A stretch of 64,000 bases of DNA, from NCBI GenBank assembly GCA_000708835.1, contig DF237445.1, positions 1 to 64,000 of the forward strand, read 5' to 3'. Origin of the DNA: Klebsormidium nitens (lineage: Eukaryota; Streptophyta; Klebsormidiophyceae; Klebsormidiales; Klebsormidiaceae). Below are positions 11,501 through 27,458 of this stretch, piece by piece. A model generated the notes under the pieces. That model was not told the DNA's origin. It saw only the letters and a list, made by a program, of their open reading frames with translations, and made no database searches. The position numbers and the translations under genes are program-made. Positions within the stretch are counted from its first letter, which is position 1; every line of letters starts with the position of its first letter.

Positions 11501-14500
11501 TAGTTACTTTCTGGATGAGAATCTTAATGATATCTATGCCGTAGCTGCCCTTCTGCCCCCAGTGACCTGAGGTTTGCTTGAGTACGTTGTGTTGTCCGGC
11601 GTGTTCTGTTCTAGCTTTCTTCGGTCCTTATGGAGGAGAGGCACCGATTGCAGGTTCAGGAAGACGTTGTCCTTTTAAAACATGGTTTAAGCTAGCACCG
11701 AGTAGAGTCCTCTTTCAACAGCTGCCCAGCAGACAAGCCGCCCAGAGCTGTTTTCCGCCGAAACTTTCTGATTGTATTCCGACCCTCCTCGTGTTCAAGT
11801 TTCGCAGCCTTTGATCCTCTTTCTAAAATGGCCTTGACAAGAAGAGCAAGCGGAGGAAAGAAGACGTCTCCTTTTCCCAGGTGCGCGAGCTGTTCGACGT
11901 GCGCTTCGGCATGTTCACCTACGACGACGAGAGCCGCGAGTTCTGGTTCTCGCAAACGTCCATGGAGTCCGAATCCGAGTTTCACTTAGTGGGCATCATT
12001 CTGGGGCTTGCCATCTACAACAGTGTGATCCTCGACGTGCACCTGCCGCTAGTGGTCTACAAAAAGCTGCTGGGCGGGAAGCCGACGCTAGAGGATTTGA
12101 AGGACGCGCGGCCCGCCGTGGGGCGCAGCCTGCAGAAGCTGCTCGACTTCGAGGGGGATGTCGAGAGCGCTTTCGGGCTTGATTTCCAGGTGAGGGATTT
12201 TTAGATTTGTGATTCAGGTCTTTGTGGTTCCGGCAACTGAGGGGTCGACTCAAGGCCGAAGGAATTTGGCTTTGGAGTTCTGGTGAAGCTGGATCCAGGG
12301 GAATATGCTGCAAAAGCTCCAGAGCCTGTTGAAAATGCGAAGACGTGAACTTGGGCGTGAAGCAGCCCATGGAGTGAATTGTAGGCGGCTGGGCCACAGT
12401 AAATGCAAGGATAAGAAAATCTGGCGCTGAGCGGTTTCGTCGAAGCGGATTACGTCCTTCCAAACCGCACGTAACATCTTGCCTCCAGAGTGGTTGATCG
12501 CGGGTGGCAAATATGCAGGTGTAGCCGTGTCGATGTCTTTAACGGAGCGCTCTTCTTTGATCGACAGGTGTCGTACGAGAACTTTGGTGCCGAGGTAATC
12601 CATGACCTGATAACCAACGGCGGCCAGACCCCCGTCACCAACGCAAACAGGCAACAGTAAGCGATCCCTGGGCTCCAACAACCCCTCACGTGCAGAACGC
12701 CCCTAATTAGTCAAACTCTTATTTCCGCCTTGCCATCCGTCGAGCTGAGCAACGCCTTCGTCGATCCTGCCGTCCCCACCTGCTATGGATCTGCTTGTGG
12801 CGCTCTATGAACCAGGTCTCCATGAACGCAACAATTGTTTCCAGACCTCTATCATAGGAGTCATTCATTTGCAGCTCGCACGAGGCCCCGCAACACGACT
12901 GCTGGATTTTTCCTGAGCCTCTTCTCATTCTGAATATTTCTTTGTCGTTCTTCCAGATACGTGGAGCTTTACGTCAAGTACGTGCTCGAGGAGTCGATCC
13001 AGACGCAGTTCGACGCCTTCCGCAGAGGGTTCCTCCAGGCACGTGACGCCTACCCCTCACTTGCCGTTGCCTTTGCAAATCGCTGGCCCGTTCCTTCAGC
13101 AGAGATGCGTTCCTACTCCAAGGAACTCCTCTGCCAAAGCGTTACCCTTCGTGTGCAACATCTTACGTCATCATTTGCGTATGTCTCTTCGACCGGAGTT
13201 GCGTGGCAACGCTCACAACCTGATCTGTACCTGCTACGCTCTGCTTACTATGCGCCTGCTCGTTCGCCTCCAAAAGTGGCGACCGAAAGCTGGGTGATCG
13301 ACGTTCTGGTCGCCATTAAGCTAACCTCCGATCGTCTCTTCCAGGTATGTGGCGGCCCCGCCCTGAGTCTGTTCCGCCACGAGGAGCTGGAGCTACTCGT
13401 CTGCGGACTGCCGCACTTCGACTTCGACGTGAGCTCCGCTTCCTAGCCTTGGCAGGGGGCGGGCAATTGTCGTTGATGATCCCAGCTTCGCACTTTGGCA
13501 GACTCCGATTTTGATATGCTTTGAGTTACTTACCCCAGAAACGATCTTTGACGTTGCGTTGGTATGTGAAAAAGGCATTGCGGCGAGGCGAGCACCCTCC
13601 CTCCGTAATCCTGAACGACCTTTGCAGTGGTTCTTGTCACGATTGTCTGTCTTCTTAAAACTTGCTGATACCTCAGGCTTCAAAGTTGCATTGATTGACT
13701 GACCTTGTTTGGTTCCCGGCAGGCTCTGTCCAAGGAGGCGCGCTACGAGGCGGGCTTCACCAAGGACAGCCCCGTCATCAAATGGTTCTGGGAGCTGGTA
13801 AGCGGCCACGTCGGCCTCAATCCGCAAAGCCTTGAGCGCCAACTGGGCACACTCTTCAAGAACGAAACAACTGGCAGATCGACGCGCAATAACTGGTCTC
13901 AGCATCCAGTGTCAGCCCCACGATCCAATCTGGACGTGCTTGGGAGCACATTGAGAACCCTTTGACTCACGCTCAACAGTAGCATACAAGAATTGAGTCA
14001 ATTAGCCAGTAAAGTTGAGAGGTACCAAACTGGCTAACACCTACAAAAGGCACAACAGAAAGCCCGTAACGAAGGATGGGGTTGATGATCCCCCTTGCGT
14101 ATGTCTTGGCAGCACGTGGGCAGGACATGTGTCCACCAACAATTGGTCAATGGAAGCGAAGCCCTTAGCGAAAAGCAAGCGGATCGATGCTTGGTTACCA
14201 GCACGTTTATGCACCCCGGCCCGATGGTCTTGGAATCTGTACCCTGCAACAATCCGGATCTTCCTTTCCATGAACCTTTCTCGCCCCTCTCCCAATATCA
14301 GGTGAAGGCCATGTCGCTGGACGAGAAGAAGAAGCTGCTCTTCTTCACCACGGGGTCCAGCCGAGCGCCCATCGGCGGACTCTCAGAGCTCCGCTTTGTC
14401 GTTCAGCGGATGGGACCCGACACGGACAGGTCAGCGCAGCAGGTTCTTGTTGCTGAAGGATCTTCAAAATGTGTGTGCCGATTGGTCCGTCCGGTTGCAA

Positions 14501-14968
14501 TGATGGAAGGTTCAATCTGAGGCGCGTTGCCTGCCTAGTTGAGGTTAAATTTTGCCGTTGAACTTCTGGGGTGCTGGGGTGACCTTCTTGGCAGGTGCTA
14601 GGAGCGGTGAGTGCGACTTCCCTTGTCTCTGAATCAATTCCGAATTTCGGTGGTGACATTCGGCAAATGTAAGGGTTGCCGTATTGAACAATGTCAAACC
14701 AATGCTGATTATCCCGCCTTCGCATCCACCTCCTTACCTGATCGTGGTCGTGGACGCATGTAGAACTTCGACGACATCGAGTTGCAGGCGATTCTCAACC
14801 TAGTTTGTAATCAACATTTTCCTTGACCAGGTTTGTGTGTTGCGCAGGCTGCCCACCGCGCACACGTGCTTCAACGTGCTGCTGCTGCCCGAGTACGCCA
14901 CCAAGGAGAAGTTGGCCGACCGGCTTCACCTCGCCATCAAGAACGCCGAGGGCTTCGGCCTGCAATGA
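2505..14968 (+). CDS. HERC-like E3 ubiquitin ligase: seven RCC1 repeats plus C-terminal HECT domain
   Basis: Joined exons: 2505-2676, 3278-3421, 3826-3981, 4290-4454, 4707-4825, 5244-5291, 5615-5779, 6068-6267, 6680-6850, 7177-7438, 8126-8338, 8681-8770, 9155-9198, 9526-9675, 10010-10247, 10824-10961, 11302-11445, 11881-12189, 12568-12656, 12957-13038, 13345-13428, 13723-13797, 14302-14429, 14848-14968 (3507 nt, 1168 aa, in frame). Exons 2-9 encode seven RCC1 blades ([70 protein letters not shown]). A Pro/Ser/Glu-rich linker follows in exon 10. The HECT domain begins near exon 17 and ends with the active-site Cys in [16 protein letters not shown] and a normal C-terminal tail. HECT enzymes carry ubiquitin on this Cys before passing it to substrate; the RCC1 propeller probably binds partners. 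Exon 1 is the least certain (weak donor G|GTGATC). Introns after exons 15 and 20 use GC donors. Length is close to animal HERC3/4. Confidence 0.9.
3554..3634. repeat. Two-copy tandem duplication, period 43 bp
   Basis: The sequence beginning TCTTGAATGCCACTTAGG at 3554 is repeated exactly from 3597 with about 38 identical bases. It lies inside the HERC-like gene's second intron, so it does not touch coding sequence. A recent local duplication is the simple reading. Confidence 0.85.
10600..10690 (-). repeat. Dispersed repeat, copy B (inverted relative to 1747-1830)
   Basis: On the minus strand this intron segment repeats the motif order of copy A, including the identical core at 10670-10684, then GGGTTTAGCGTGGG and CGGGTGCGG. 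It lies in the GC-AG intron between exons 15 and 16 of the HERC-like gene. Confidence 0.6.
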
Positions 14969-16277
14969 CACACGCCCCACTCTGCTGCTCCACGTGGCTT
15001 GTGCATGAGGGAAACGCAGGTGGGGAGCGCAAGAGTAGGTGCATGGATTCGAACGGAAGGGTATTTTATAGAGCATGGTGTATAGTAAGATAGTGTGAGA
15101 CCGAATACCTCTCGCTGAGCTCTAAGATGATGAAAAGCTTGCTGCCACCCGAAAGCAATAAGGTTCTCTAAACGAATGGAAACCAGGTAACAGGCTACTG
15201 TGCAAGTTCAATGTGTGAAAGCAATTGGCATCGACTTTGAGGCATCATGCAACTTTGCACTCTAACCATTGAGGCAGCTTGATTGGTCGGACGATATTTT
15301 CATTAGGCGGTGACGATCAGCCGTCTCTCAGTTGCCTGCATGCGATCATGGACAGGCAATCTCCAAGGAGCATGAATCATTCCAGTCAAAGTTTGCAATC
15401 AAGCGCGGCGGCTTCAATGCAAATCAATCACTGAGCTTGAGCATAGTCACGATCGAATAAGGTACAATTATTCACTTAATTATCAAAAGTGGCACCGCGG
15501 CACACCATGCAAACACGATATAGGTAGCAATTCTTTCATGCATCACGTGGCTAGTAAGGCATAGAATTTAAAATCATGTACGTAGAATATGGCACATGTG
15601 CGGGCCGCGCCACACGCCAACACACACATGTTGAATGTACCATACTAACGCATGGCCGTCTGTCATCTCCCATCAGTCTACACTGACAGCCGCACGGCCG
15701 CACTACGTTTGACTCAAGGCTACTGAGCTATAGGTGGCTATGTACCTGCGCATGCACGCAGTGCACTGTTCATTAGAATCCAATCATTTGAAAAGCAATC
15801 GCATTCACTGAGCCTATACGTATACAGAAGCGTCATGCAGATCATTGAGTCACCTGCAGCAAATCATCGTATTGCTCCTGCATACATGCGCGCGTACATG
15901 AGCGCATGCAAACCCTGTTGCTCCACGACGGGTCGCTGCCCTCATCATGACGACCAGCGCAAAGATTGAGCGGCATGGCCGTTACGGCTAGTCATATGTA
16001 CCCCACGTCCCACATGCGCTGTTCTGCCCATTAGCCCTGCTTGCAGCTGCTGGCTAAGTAGGAGCGGCACAGAATATTAAGTGCATTCTGATTGACGGTA
16101 TCCAACTTGAATGATCTCTGCAAGAGGATGCGAAAACGCACATGGGCACATGCCTACTATCTTTAACCGAGCGGAAGAATCGAAGTCAATTTCGCAATCG
16201 CGTTGCACCTCTACAAACACTGAGAGGTATCAAAACTCTATCTTGGCCAGGCAACCAGACCAAGCAACTTTACAAGC
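14969..16277. other. Convergent intergenic region (HERC-like / threonine synthase 3' ends)
   Basis: About 1.3 kb between two converging 3' ends. It is relatively AT-rich with scattered CATGCA-type words and no ORF or RNA gene that I could support. It presumably holds both 3' UTRs. Confidence 0.5.
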
Positions 16278-20876
<4,599 letters not shown>

Positions 20877-21298
20877 GACTCCCTCGAACAGGGCACTACT
20901 GCTACCTCTCTGGCAAACCTTTCAACGAGGAATCCTTAGCTGCGACCCCCTGATTCTGTTTGAAGCAGGCGCTCAGAAGATTCTCTGAACGTACCAAAGT
21001 TTGAGCAGCCTCTGCACAAGTTCAAATTTGGTTCATTCAAGGCACAAGATTAGAACACATGCAGGCAAACAGAAACCCTAATTTCTTGAATTTCAGAAAG
21101 GCTGAGTTCTTGAACTGCGACAGGAGACTTTTATTGATGTCAGCTGGGTACCTTTTCCGATATTCAAGTGGGCCTGTATCATTATTCTTCCGAAAAATGC
21201 GCTTGAAGGTACAGTTAATTTTATTCTTGGAGCATATTGCCCGTGCGTTGCCCTTCAAGTTCTCCATCGCACTTGCTGCAATTCCTTCCACAGCCCCC
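20877..21298. promoter_or_regulatory. Compact divergent promoter region (threonine synthase / exonuclease)
   Basis: Only about 420 bp separate the two divergent start codons, so this stretch must carry both promoters and 5' leaders. I did not recognise a specific element. If the exonuclease start lies at the in-frame ATG 21059 instead of 21299, the shared region shrinks to about 180 bp. Confidence 0.4.
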
Positions 21299-24200
21299 AT
21301 GGGCGCTACTGACGTTTCGTCATCCGACGAGGTCTGTTCCTCAAGCTACTGGAGTCTGCCGCTGCCAACGTCCGATGTCTGCTTTGTGGACACCCCAGCA
21401 GCATTCGAAGCGGTGGCGCTTGCTCTAAAATCTGCAGCAATCGTGGGACTAGACTGCGAATGGAAGCCTGTGGCGAGCAAGACAGGTCGGGCGGCATCGA
21501 GGGGTTCCCCAAAGGTTGCAGTCCTGCAGATTGCAGTCCGGAAGAGAGCGGTGCTGAAAAATGCGAAGCGGGAGGTGTTGTTTGTGGTGGTGAGCGCTGA
21601 TGCTGTCTCTCCTCTCAAAAGAGTTATGATCAATGTCCCGACAGAGCTCTCAAAAGATAGGTCCTATCTTTTGCCCAGGCCTTTGTCTTCTCATACCAAG
21701 TTTTGTCTCATTCTGTAACAGGGGTGTTCTTGGTGCTCTCCTGCATCTTTGAGCTTCTGCAAGCCCCACTTGTTCAATCTAAGATTCTGCGACACCGTCT
21801 TGACTCCTTGACCCCAACTAACCTCACAATTACTCTTTGTCAACAACAGTCACTCTCTCAACATTGCAAATCACTCCTTTCTTGTAGGACATGCTGGCGC
21901 TCAAGCCGTCAGTGTTCGCTGCGCCCCTGAAAGCGATGCTGAGCAGCCCCCACATCCTCAAGCTTGGCTACGCTTTCAAGGACGATCTCCGTCACCTGGC
22001 GGCTTCCCATCCAGGCCAGGACGCAAAGGGTTGTTTTGACAAAGTGGAAAACTTTGTTGATGTGGGGAAGCTCTTCCACACCGTCAAAGGGGGCTCAGAC
22101 TCTTGGATAGTGGGGACGGGGGGATTGGCAGCGATTACAAACACCGTGCTGGGGCTTCCACTGGACAAGGTACAGCGGAGGTCTTGCTACCAGAGGATTG
22201 ATTCATCTACTGTGGACACTTTGTTCTTTCAAGGACTCCAGGGCCTAGCCTTACAACGTCTGCCTCTCTTCCTTTCACCTGTTCAAATCAGAGTGATCCT
22301 CCACCATCTTGTCTGATCAAACAGCCGAACGTCAGCTCCCTTCAAGAGGAAAAGCTAATTGCCTACTCAAAGCTGCCAGAACCACAGAGCGCATATAGCC
22401 CCCTTCTTCACAAGCTGTTGAAGTACAATGTTGCTGTAATCTGCACACACGATGACGAGGCCCCAAATCCCTCAAACTCAAAAAGAGTCGATATCCCTGT
22501 GCAGGAGCTCCAGTGCAGTGACTGGGAGGCCCGCCCCCTGTCTCAGGCACAGCTTCTGTATGCAGCGACTGATGCCTACTGTTTGTTGCCCATCTACGAC
22601 GCCCTCTTGCACGAGTCCTCAAGGGATGCTCAGCCAGGTGAGACTGCCATGTCCAGGAGATCCAGCCCCTCGCAAAGATAAAGATCAAGGATGTGGAATC
22701 TCTGGCTTGATGGCGAGGGATCACTTCGAACAACAGTTTGGCTGAGGATCTTTCGCGCCCTCAGATTAACTCCGTTCATGCCCCAGGCATGCGCTTCGAA
22801 CTTAGCGTCCTATCAATGTCAGGGGTGTCTCAGCTGTTGGCCAGACTTCCGGATACTGGTTACTGAGTCCCCTTCTATGCACTCAACATGCTAGTGTATC
22901 TGCGGCCAAACGCGTTTAGGTCATCGGCTGATCGTGAAATGCTTGTGGTAAGATCTCAAACGAACACGTCATTCCTACAACAGGGCCCCTCGTCCAACTT
23001 GTCGGCCCACAGAAGCCTTCCCCCGCTTTGAGCATCGCAGCTGCTCTAGACTTAAACCCCCCCTCGACCGCTGACGTCAGCCACACGTCGTCCTGCCTAC
23101 CTGCCACGTGTCTCCTCAGCTCTCGCAGCATCTCCCCTGCGGAGGTCGCCACCGCGGCAAGCCTGAGCGCTGCGGGGCTCGATGGAACGGAGGAAGATGT
23201 GGCGCTAGCGATGGGGCGCTTTGCAGAGCGGTTGAGCCTGAACAGCATCAACCACGACGTGGGAAGCAAGAAGCCGAAGTACGTTTGTGAGGGTTGATGT
23301 CCCCTCGCTTGTAAGCTTCACTTAGGTACTTGAGGTCGTTTTTGACAGAAGCAGTGGGCAAAACGCTTTGTCAGCAATATGAAGTCCGGGCTCATTTGAT
23401 TTGTCTTTTTCGCAGTGGTAAGCAACAACCTGTTCCTGGACGCATTTTCATGTACTCGTTTCGTCGTGACCATTTCGGGGTTACTACTGGACGTACTAGG
23501 GTGTTACGAGTAGCCCGCACCTTCCGAAAAGTATTCGACCTCCTCAGACCTGATGCCCCAGTTTTGATCAAGGGCTTCTAGGTTGGAGGCTGGCATGGAC
23601 GAAGTGGTCCCTTCTTAGTTGGAATTCAACACCTCCGCATTTGGACTCCTTAAATCCAGCTCACAACCGAGGCAACTTGCTGTTTTGCAGAAAACGGCAC
23701 GGATCAAAGGCCAGGAGACCTCTGGAGGCAATCGACGGTCAGGGATTGTTGGACGACTGCGAGTGGTCAGGGCCGCCCCCCTGGGAGGAGGACGCCGCGG
23801 CGGGGGGCAGCGGCGAGCCCAAGTTTCTGTGCGATGTCCACGTGGAGGGGCTCGCCCGGCAGCTGCGGTGAGGGGCCACCGTTCCTTGGCCTCTTCGATT
23901 GTTGCGGGGCGAGGTTGAGTATGTGGCACAGTGCGGTTGTGGCTTGTTCTTCGGGCTTTTCGTGGGAACGGCAAGGGTCCTTGCAGACTTTGGTGTGTCT
24001 GGCGTTTGCGTTATCCCTTGTTTCGTACCTTCCCGTCAACGCAAAGTCCGCGACTCTAACAAATACCACCCCTTTCTCATCAACTGGGACGACTTCTCTG
24101 GAAAGCGGAACGCCGGAGGTCCTTCTGAAAGGCAACTTGTGTGCCTTCAATCTCTTTGGAACGCCCTCATTTCGACACCCTCCTAGTATCCGCAAGCGTT

Positions 24201-26014
24201 GATTCCTTTTGAACCCGTACTCATGTTAGAAGAACTCCGAATCGCGTAGGTGCCGGGCGTTGACACTAAATCCGCCGCAGGTCCATCTTTCCGAGCGACT
24301 GTTCACTCATCTCCCGGTTCCTGAGTGTCAACCCGTCCCTCGTCTGCTCAGGTGTGTGGGCTTTGACACTGCCTCCGCTGTGGGTCCCCGGTCGGACCCC
24401 CGCCAGATGGTGGAGCAAGCGGAGCGGGAGGGCCGCGTTCTGCTGACCCGCGACCGGCGGCTGATTAGAAGACGGCTGCTGCCCCCCAACAAAGCTTACC
24501 TGGTGAGAGAAAGGAACCAGCTGCGCTCCAGCTAGCGTCAGAAGCTGCACACAGGGCGTATTTTAAAACAGACGTCGGGTCGTCTGTCGCATATTGCACG
24601 ACCCGACGTATGTTGTACAAGCCTTCCGCCTTCGGTAATCGGCTCACAAGCGTGTCTGGCAAGAAGTGGGCGATCTTCGAGAGGCCGCCATTCTCCGTTG
24701 CCTCAACGGCTTCTACTAAGATTGCTCACGTCAAGAGTGTTTTTGTGTCCCTCAAACCTCTCGCCATGTTGTGGAAGACACTCAGGAAGAAGGGACACTC
24801 ATTTCCAGGGAGGCACATACCCTTATTCACTCACGACAAAGTTTAGCCCTCCCCTTCCTCCCGCGATTGCAGGTGAAGGCTTTGGGCAAGCAGGCCCAGC
24901 TGAGAGAGGTCCTGAGCGCCTTCAAGCTGGGCGTGCGAGCGCGTCGGCTTCTCTGTCGCTGCATCAAGTGCAACGGCGAGTTCGTAACAACGCCGTTGGG
25001 GCCCCGCGAGGCCGCCGCCACGGCGCCCTGGTCGCAGGTTATTCCGGAGTGCGCGTTGCGCGCGCACACCGAGTTCTGGCAGTGCGCTGCGTGCCGGCAC
25101 ATCTATTGGGAGGTGAGAGGGAAGCATTTTTGAGAGCAGATCGGATGCGGCGAAAGGGGAATACAAAGAAAGAAGACTCCTCGGAAGTGTGATTGCGTGC
25201 TGCTTGGAAGGGCCCGACTACGTACGATTTCTGTTGCCGCAAGCTGTTCGATGAAATACCAAGCCCGGTCTCTGATCATTGAAACCCGGTCCCTGGGTTC
25301 CAGTGTTTTACGGTTTTGGAGCTCAGTCAGTGCAAAAGCTTGCCATGACTACGCAGATGTCTCATCTTTGGTTCGAATAACAAGATTATTTGGATGCATT
25401 CCTGAGTGCGAAACGGAACGTGGCGTCGGTGAGAGCAAAAGAAGGATGAAGCGCAAACACTTCCATTTTTGACGGCTTCGGATCTTTGCAACGGCCAGTT
25501 CGTTGCTCCTAGGATTGCAATGCATCTGGAACGCTGGGCGACAAACCTGCTCTCGCAGTTCCTCTTCTCAAATGCTGCTCGTCGTGCGATGCTGCAGGGT
25601 ACCCAGTTCCAGCGAGCGATACTGCAGTTTGAGGCTCAACTTGAAGGCATCATGGAGGGCACGGTTGCAGAGGACAGGTTCTCCAAGTCGAGTCTAATCG
25701 TTATGAATGTTGAGGACAACGAAAATGATAATGCTAGAGCGTCCGATAGCAAAATCATTGTTGGGTACTGCACCGAACCTGGTGAAGAGAAACAAGAGAT
25801 GGACGAGTTGATCGGGGCCTTAGGGCCTGAGAGCGACTCCAGAGAGGAGAAGATTGGCGGTTGCGATTCGAGGGCAGATAGCGAGGTGGCGGTGCAGATT
25901 CCGGATGGAAGTGCGCGGGTGAAACGGCCGTGCAAGACATGCGCGGAGCGGAGAAAGAAAAAGGCGGAAAGAAGACAGTTGCTTGCTAGTCCAACTGAAA
26001 CGGACAACGCATGA
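21299..26014 (+). CDS. DEDDy 3'-5' exonuclease with C-terminal Mut7-C domain (Mut-7 / EXD3-like)
   Basis: Eight exons: 21299-21589, 21888-22169, 22505-22637, 22984-23278, 23691-23867, 24352-24502, 24873-25112, 25598-26014; 1986 nt, 661 aa, in frame. The exonuclease motifs are all present: Exo I IVGLDCEWKP, Exo II KLGYAFKDDLRHL, Exo III YAATDAYCLLPIY (the Tyr marks the DEDDy class). A Ser/Ala-rich linker with a basic run (SKKPKKRHGSKARRP) follows. Then comes a Mut7-C domain from FLCDVHVEGLARQLR through DTASAV and LLTRDRRL, with Cys pairs in CRCIKCNGEF and CAACRHIYW that should form a zinc ribbon. Mut7-C is a PIN-like nuclease fold, so the protein may carry two RNase modules. An acidic C-terminal tail contains CKTCAERRKKKAERR. 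The reading frame stays open upstream to an ATG at 21059, which would add 80 residues; 21299 is chosen because the conserved part starts soon after. Exact substrate unknown. Confidence 0.9.
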
Positions 26015-27458
26015 TAGTTCTTGCAAAGTAAAGTTTTTCGACGTTGAAAAATGCATTATGCATGTGGATCGGATTCCGAAGTTTCTTACGTCAAGACATG
26101 TACCAAGTCAATCCAAACCACGAGCTCGCGACCACTTAATGTGAGTGCTCATAGAAGTAGGTTGGGCGCAGACTGTCAGAACCCGTGGAAGGCTAGAACG
26201 TGGACCAAATTCGGACCTTTTGAAACCCCCCACCGTTTTGTACCCTGAACAGTAGTATTGGCCGGGGATCAAGGATACCTAGCTCCAGAGACTCTACCGG
26301 ACCGTGTGTCGACGTACCCGGTGCCGCACTACGGCCGCTGGCGACTGTACCTCGGTACACCGCACCGGCTATGCAGCCGGTGCAGTTTCTAGGAGTCAGG
26401 ACCTCGAACCGGACCGCGCGCTGGAAAGGGTACTACACTTTGGTAGGGTCCCCAAAGTGCGAATTTGGTCCATGCACGTTCTCCTTCCACGCATTCTGTC
26501 ACTTTCCACACAGTAGGTAGGGCAATGGCATGAAGGCTTTATCTGCTTCATGACGCATCATGGCATGCATGCTGCGCCAGGTTGCCATGTCATTTGTGCA
26601 TGTGGATGCAGGCCCATATACTAATACTTTATAGGGCCGCGTACGCGTGCAGGCTTCCGACCATCAAATGTGTTGCAACACGAACCCGATCATTAAGTTG
26701 ATCCCGACACGGCATATTGTCACTTCATGCACTGACCTCCTTCTAGCTATTTAATGCATGTATCAAACTAGACCATGCAAATCAGGCGTACGTGATGATA
26801 TAAACGTAGTTGCATCAATGGATACTATATTACATGAAAGCGGGCCCGACAAGCATGTCTTTGATCGGCTCTTTATAGCACATCGTATATCATCACGTGG
26901 GTACAAGTTGAGAATGTTGACCTGCCGCAGTTTAGTGAAGTGCATATAGATTCGTCTCTGCAGGCTGGGCGAACGTTTGGTTGCCGCTATGACATTTCTT
27001 ACTGACTCGACTATCGAGCATTCTACACTACTCTTAGCAACATTCCTACAGTGACCATCTGACGCCGGCTGATTTTCGAGATAACAATCAGCTTTCATTG
27101 AGCATTCTGAATACCTACTAAAATTACTCGATCACAAGTTACGCTTAGCACAGTGGGGTCCTTGCGACCTCAAGTGCCAAAGCAAGTGTAAACTACAACG
27201 ATTGCGTTCCGGAAGAGCTGCGATCGTGACACAAAGCAACAGGGCCCCCTCAGACTGACTGTCATAGCCTGGCTTCTCTCCTTGCCGAGTGTGCGCTGCC
27301 ACTCCAACAAGGGGGACACCTCTACCGGGGGCATCTTAGCGCCTCATCTTATAATTCAGTAGCCGAAGCACGTTGGAAGGAACCTCTTGGAACACGTCCA
27401 AAAGAAGCAAAATATATATAGGCGCTTGATAGTGCGTTCGGAGGAGGAGCGACGGTTT
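26015..27458. other. Convergent intergenic region with a MITE-like element
   Basis: About 1.4 kb between the exonuclease and asparaginase-family 3' ends. It holds the inverted-repeat element at 26172-26504; the rest shows no gene. Confidence 0.5.
26172..26504. mobile_element. MITE-like element with long imperfect terminal inverted repeats
   Basis: The left arm at about 26185-26245 (GTGGAAGGCTAGAACGTG, GACCAAATTCGG, ending GTACCC) is repeated in reverse complement at 26428-26490 (GTGGAAGGAGAACGTG, GACCAAATTCGC, ending GTACCC). Weaker pairing continues outward to about 26172 and 26504. The centre contains a GC-rich hairpin GCACCGGCT-ATGC-AGCCGGTGC. With about 330 bp, long arms and no ORF, it fits a foldback-type or MITE element. 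Confidence 0.65.
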
